From VAZQ01 sp963835165 (GTDB lineage: Bacteria; Pseudomonadota; Alphaproteobacteria; Rhizobiales; Xanthobacteraceae), in contig CAWIGD010000044.1 of assembly GCA_963835165.1 (NCBI GenBank), positions 62,001 through 126,000 of the forward strand: 64,000 nt of DNA, read 5' to 3'. Each line of letters opens with the position of its first letter. The first letter of the stretch is position 1. The translations under genes were made by a program, and so were the position numbers. The notes beneath the pieces are model-generated. The model was given only the letters and a program-made list of their open reading frames with translations. It made no database searches and was not told the DNA's origin. Positions 61,786 through 64,000 of this stretch are shown here, piece after piece.

Positions 61786-62073
61786 ATGATCAAATCCGAG
61801 CTCGTGCAGCGCATCTCTTCGCAGAACCCGCATCTTTACCAGCGCGACGTCGAGAATATCGTCAATGCCATCCTCGGCGAGATCGTCGCGGCGATGGCGC
61901 GCGGCGACCGCGTCGAATTGCGTGGCTTCGGCGCGTTCTCCGTCAAGAATCGCCCCGCCCGCACCGGTCGCAATCCCCGCACTGGAGCGCACGTGTCGGT
62001 GGAGAAGAAATCCGTGCCGTTCTTCAAGACCGGCAAGGAAATGCGCGAGCGGCTCAACCGCCCGAGCGTGTAA
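61786..62073 (+). CDS. ihfB: Integration host factor subunit beta
   Basis: IhfB (95 residues) pairs with IhfA to bend DNA sharply, aiding sigma-54 promoters, replication and recombination. The start IKSELVQRISSQNPHL and the DNA-intercalating arm GRNPRTGAHV are typical, as is VELRGFGAFSVKNRPARTGR. A 4-base gap separates its stop from the LapA-like gene. Confidence 0.96.
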   Translation: MIKSELVQRISSQNPHLYQRDVENIVNAILGEIVAAMARGDRVELRGFGAFSVKNRPARTGRNPRTGAHVSVEKKSVPFFKTGKEMRERLNRPSV

Positions 62074-62077
62074 CGCC

Positions 62078-62473
62078 ATGATCCGCAAGTTCGTCACGGC
62101 GCTCATCCTGGTGCCGCTTGCCATCGTCTTCATCGCTTTGGCGGTGGCAAACCGTCAGCCAGTTCTCGTCTCCTTCGATCCCTTCGATCAGATCAATCCG
62201 GCCTTCGCGCGGGCGTTGCCGCTCTATGCGCTGATGCTGATCCTGGTGATCGCCGGCGTGGTGGTGGGCGGTATTGCCGCCTGGGTGAGGCAAGGCAAGT
62301 GGCGTCGCGCCGCCCGGCTGGCCGATGCGCAGGCGCGCGAATTGCGTGCGGAGGTAGAGCGCCTCAGGCGCATGGGGCCGGCCGAGGTTATCGTGGGGCC
62401 GCGGCCGCTTTCCACGCGGCCGGTGCCCCCGGATTACGGGCCGCGGCTCACCATTCCGCCGCCGGCAGCGTGA
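62078..62473 (+). CDS. lapA: LapA (DUF1049) family membrane protein
   Basis: The product has 131 residues: two membrane helices (about 5-25 and 47-68) and a cytosolic coiled-coil part (about 75-100), as in LapA/YciS proteins, which in E. coli act with LapB in LPS assembly control. It is four bases after ihfB and 94 before trpF. The end is Pro-rich. Confidence 0.88.
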   Translation: MIRKFVTALILVPLAIVFIALAVANRQPVLVSFDPFDQINPAFARALPLYALMLILVIAGVVVGGIAAWVRQGKWRRAARLADAQARELRAEVERLRRMGPAEVIVGPRPLSTRPVPPDYGPRLTIPPPAA

Positions 62474-62567
62474 TTTTGGCGAGTTCCCCTTGAATCTCAA
62501 GCGTCTGGAGGGGCGAGACAAACCGTCGGCCGCGATGTAGAACCGCGCCGTGCAGGAGCCTGCGGGA

Positions 62568-63251
62568 ATGTCCGTCCTGATCAAGATCTGCGGCCTGAAG
62601 ACGCCCGAAGCGCTCGACGTCGCGCTTGCGGCAGGTGCAGACATGGTCGGCTTCGTGTTTTTTCCGGCCTCGCCGCGTCATGTGGACCTAGAGACTGCCC
62701 GCGCGCTCGGCGCGCGGGTGCGGGGAAGGGCGCAGAAGGTTGCGCTGTCCGTCGACGCCAGCGACGATGAGCTTGCGGCGAGCATCGAAGCGCTCAAGCC
62801 CGACCTGCTGCAGCTTCATGGCAAGGAGATGCCGGATCGCGTCGTTGCGGTGCGGAAGCGTTTCGGACTTCCGGTGATGAAAGCGCTGCCGATCGCGGAA
62901 CGGGCGGATCTCTCTCCGATCCGCCTTTACGACAAGGTGGTGGATCGTTTGATCTTCGACGCGCGGGCGGCGGGTGAGGCAACACGGCCCGGCGGCCTCG
63001 GCAACAGCTTCGACTGGCGGCTGCTCGACGACCTTGCGACGGACGTGCCGTTCATGCTCTCGGGTGGTCTCCATGCCGGCAACGTCGCGGAGGCGCTGCG
63101 CATCACGGCGGCGCCCGGCGTCGATGTTTCCTCCGGCGTCGAGCGCGCGCCCGGCGAGAAGGACCCGGACAGGATCCGCGCCTTCATCGCTGCGGCTCGC
63201 GACGCCGCATGCGCGCTTGCGGCGCGCAGCAAGATGATGAGCGGCGCATGA
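62568..63251 (+). CDS. trpF: Phosphoribosylanthranilate isomerase
   Basis: TrpF (227 residues) turns phosphoribosyl-anthranilate into CdRP in tryptophan synthesis. The TIM-barrel motifs KICGLKTPEAL (catalytic Cys), GFVFFPASPRHV, LLQLHGKE, LSGGLHAGNV and GVDVSSGVERAPG (catalytic Asp) are kept. The ATG at 62568 follows AGGAG. Its stop overlaps the trpB start (ATGA), so translation is coupled. Confidence 0.97.
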   Translation: MSVLIKICGLKTPEALDVALAAGADMVGFVFFPASPRHVDLETARALGARVRGRAQKVALSVDASDDELAASIEALKPDLLQLHGKEMPDRVVAVRKRFGLPVMKALPIAERADLSPIRLYDKVVDRLIFDARAAGEATRPGGLGNSFDWRLLDDLATDVPFMLSGGLHAGNVAEALRITAAPGVDVSSGVERAPGEKDPDRIRAFIAAARDAACALAARSKMMSGA

Positions 63252-64000
63252 CCGTCCAGCAGCCCAATTCGTTCCGCACCGGCCCCGACGAGCGCGGGCA
63301 TTTCGGCCTCTATGGCGGCCGCTTCGTTGCAGAAACGCTGATGCCGCTCATTCTGGAATTGGAGCAGGCCTACGCGGAGGCAAAGAACGATCCGCGCTTC
63401 TGCAAGCAGATGGACGGTTATCTCAAGGACTATGTCGGACGGCCGTCACCGCTCTATTTCGCCGAACGTCTGAGCGGGCATCTGCGCGGCGCAAAGGTCT
63501 ATTTCAAGCGCGAGGATCTCAATCACACCGGCGCCCACAAAGTGAACAACGTGCTGGGGCAGATATTGCTCGCCCGCCGCATGGGCAAGCCGCGCGTGAT
63601 TGCCGAAACCGGCGCCGGCATGCACGGGGTTGCGACCGCGACGATGTGCGCCAAATTCGGCCTCGAGTGCATCGTCTATATGGGTGTGGTCGACGTCGAG
63701 CGGCAGAAGCCCAACGTGCTGCGCATGCGCGCCTTGGGAGCCGAGGTGCGCCCGGTCGAGTCCGGATCGAAGACCCTCAAGGACGCGATGAACGAGGCGC
63801 TGCGCGACTGGGTCACGAATGTTTCGAATACCTTTTACTGCATAGGCACGGTGGCCGGGCCGCATCCCTATCCGATGATGGTGCGTGACTTTCAATCGGT
63901 GATCGGGAACGAAACCCGCGAGCAGATGCTCGCGGCGGAAGGACGCTTGCCCGATTCGCTCATTGCCTGCATCGGTGGCGGCTCGAATGCGATGGGCCTG
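63248..64000 (+). CDS. trpB: Tryptophan synthase beta chain, N-terminal part
   Basis: The gene runs off the window; 251 codons are seen. TrpB joins indole and serine to make tryptophan with pyridoxal phosphate. The cofactor Lys is in NHTGAHKVNN; the phosphate-binding motif CIGGGSNA is kept at the end. In ETGAGMHGVATAT the usual Gln of GAGQHG (Gln114 in Salmonella, which contacts the substrate carboxylate) is Met. trpA should follow outside the window. Confidence 0.97.
   Translation, partial: MTVQQPNSFRTGPDERGHFGLYGGRFVAETLMPLILELEQAYAEAKNDPRFCKQMDGYLKDYVGRPSPLYFAERLSGHLRGAKVYFKREDLNHTGAHKVNNVLGQILLARRMGKPRVIAETGAGMHGVATATMCAKFGLECIVYMGVVDVERQKPNVLRMRALGAEVRPVESGSKTLKDAMNEALRDWVTNVSNTFYCIGTVAGPHPYPMMVRDFQSVIGNETREQMLAAEGRLPDSLIACIGGGSNAMGL

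Overview
The window is chromosomal DNA from a GC-rich alphaproteobacterium, most probably of the order Hyphomicrobiales (Rhizobiales), near the Bradyrhizobium/Pseudolabrys/Rhodoplanes group. The evidence is gene content and order: aroA-cmk-rpsA-sppA-ihfB-lapA-trpF-trpB, lptC-lptA-lptB-rpoN-hpf-ptsN, hsp20 followed by DUF1150, a class II (CP4-like) AroA, a TIGR02300 protein, and NDUFA9-like and UppP genes close together. I see no phage, insertion sequence, CRISPR array or plasmid functions. Nearly all sequence is protein coding, with two tRNA genes (Leu-CAG and Ala-GGC).

Layout. 1-9.8 kb: lysine synthesis (dapB), glycolysis (gpmI), DNA repair (an Ada-like protein and nth) and envelope proteins of unknown role. 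9.8-18.7 kb: a translation block on the minus strand (infC, rpmI, rplT, pheS, pheT) split by non-translation genes: a DinB protein, a Rieske oxygenase, a MetE-like protein and a solute receptor. 19-27.2 kb: a glycosyltransferase, hydrolase, epimerase, queG, a GST, uppP, a flavin 2-hydroxy-acid oxidase and an NDUFA9-like protein. 27.3-35 kb: tRNA-Leu, RNase D, LPS transport (lptCAB), sigma-54 and nitrogen-PTS regulation, and a heat-shock unit (hsp20 plus two DUF1150 genes). 35-48.6 kb: a catabolic region with a gamma-resorcylate-type decarboxylase, mandelate racemase-like enolase, 3-hydroxyanthranilate dioxygenase, solute receptor, OprB porin, large alpha/beta hydrolase, benzoylformate-decarboxylase-like ThDP enzyme and an MBL-TPR-DoxX operon. 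48.8-55.3 kb: an L,D-transpeptidase, an epimerase, a probable copper module (DUF4396 plus multicopper oxidase) and exported unknown proteins. 55.8-64 kb: tRNA-Ala and the conserved aroA to trpB block.

Main points for a second look. infC and the L,D-transpeptidase gene each lack one base in or near a G/C run, so each reading frame is split; sequencing error is the first explanation. infC appears to start at ATT. hsp20 has a clear sigma-32 promoter and a ROSE-type RNA thermometer hairpin. The two DUF1150 genes are separated by two CRP-like palindromes 73 bp apart. The mandelate racemase homologue keeps every known catalytic residue except Lys166, which is Arg. queG seems to start at CTG, overlapping the stop of the gene before it. 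Nothing here is clearly a wholly new system; the closest candidates are the altered mandelate-type enzymes with their catabolic neighbours, and the paired palindromes at the DUF1150 genes.
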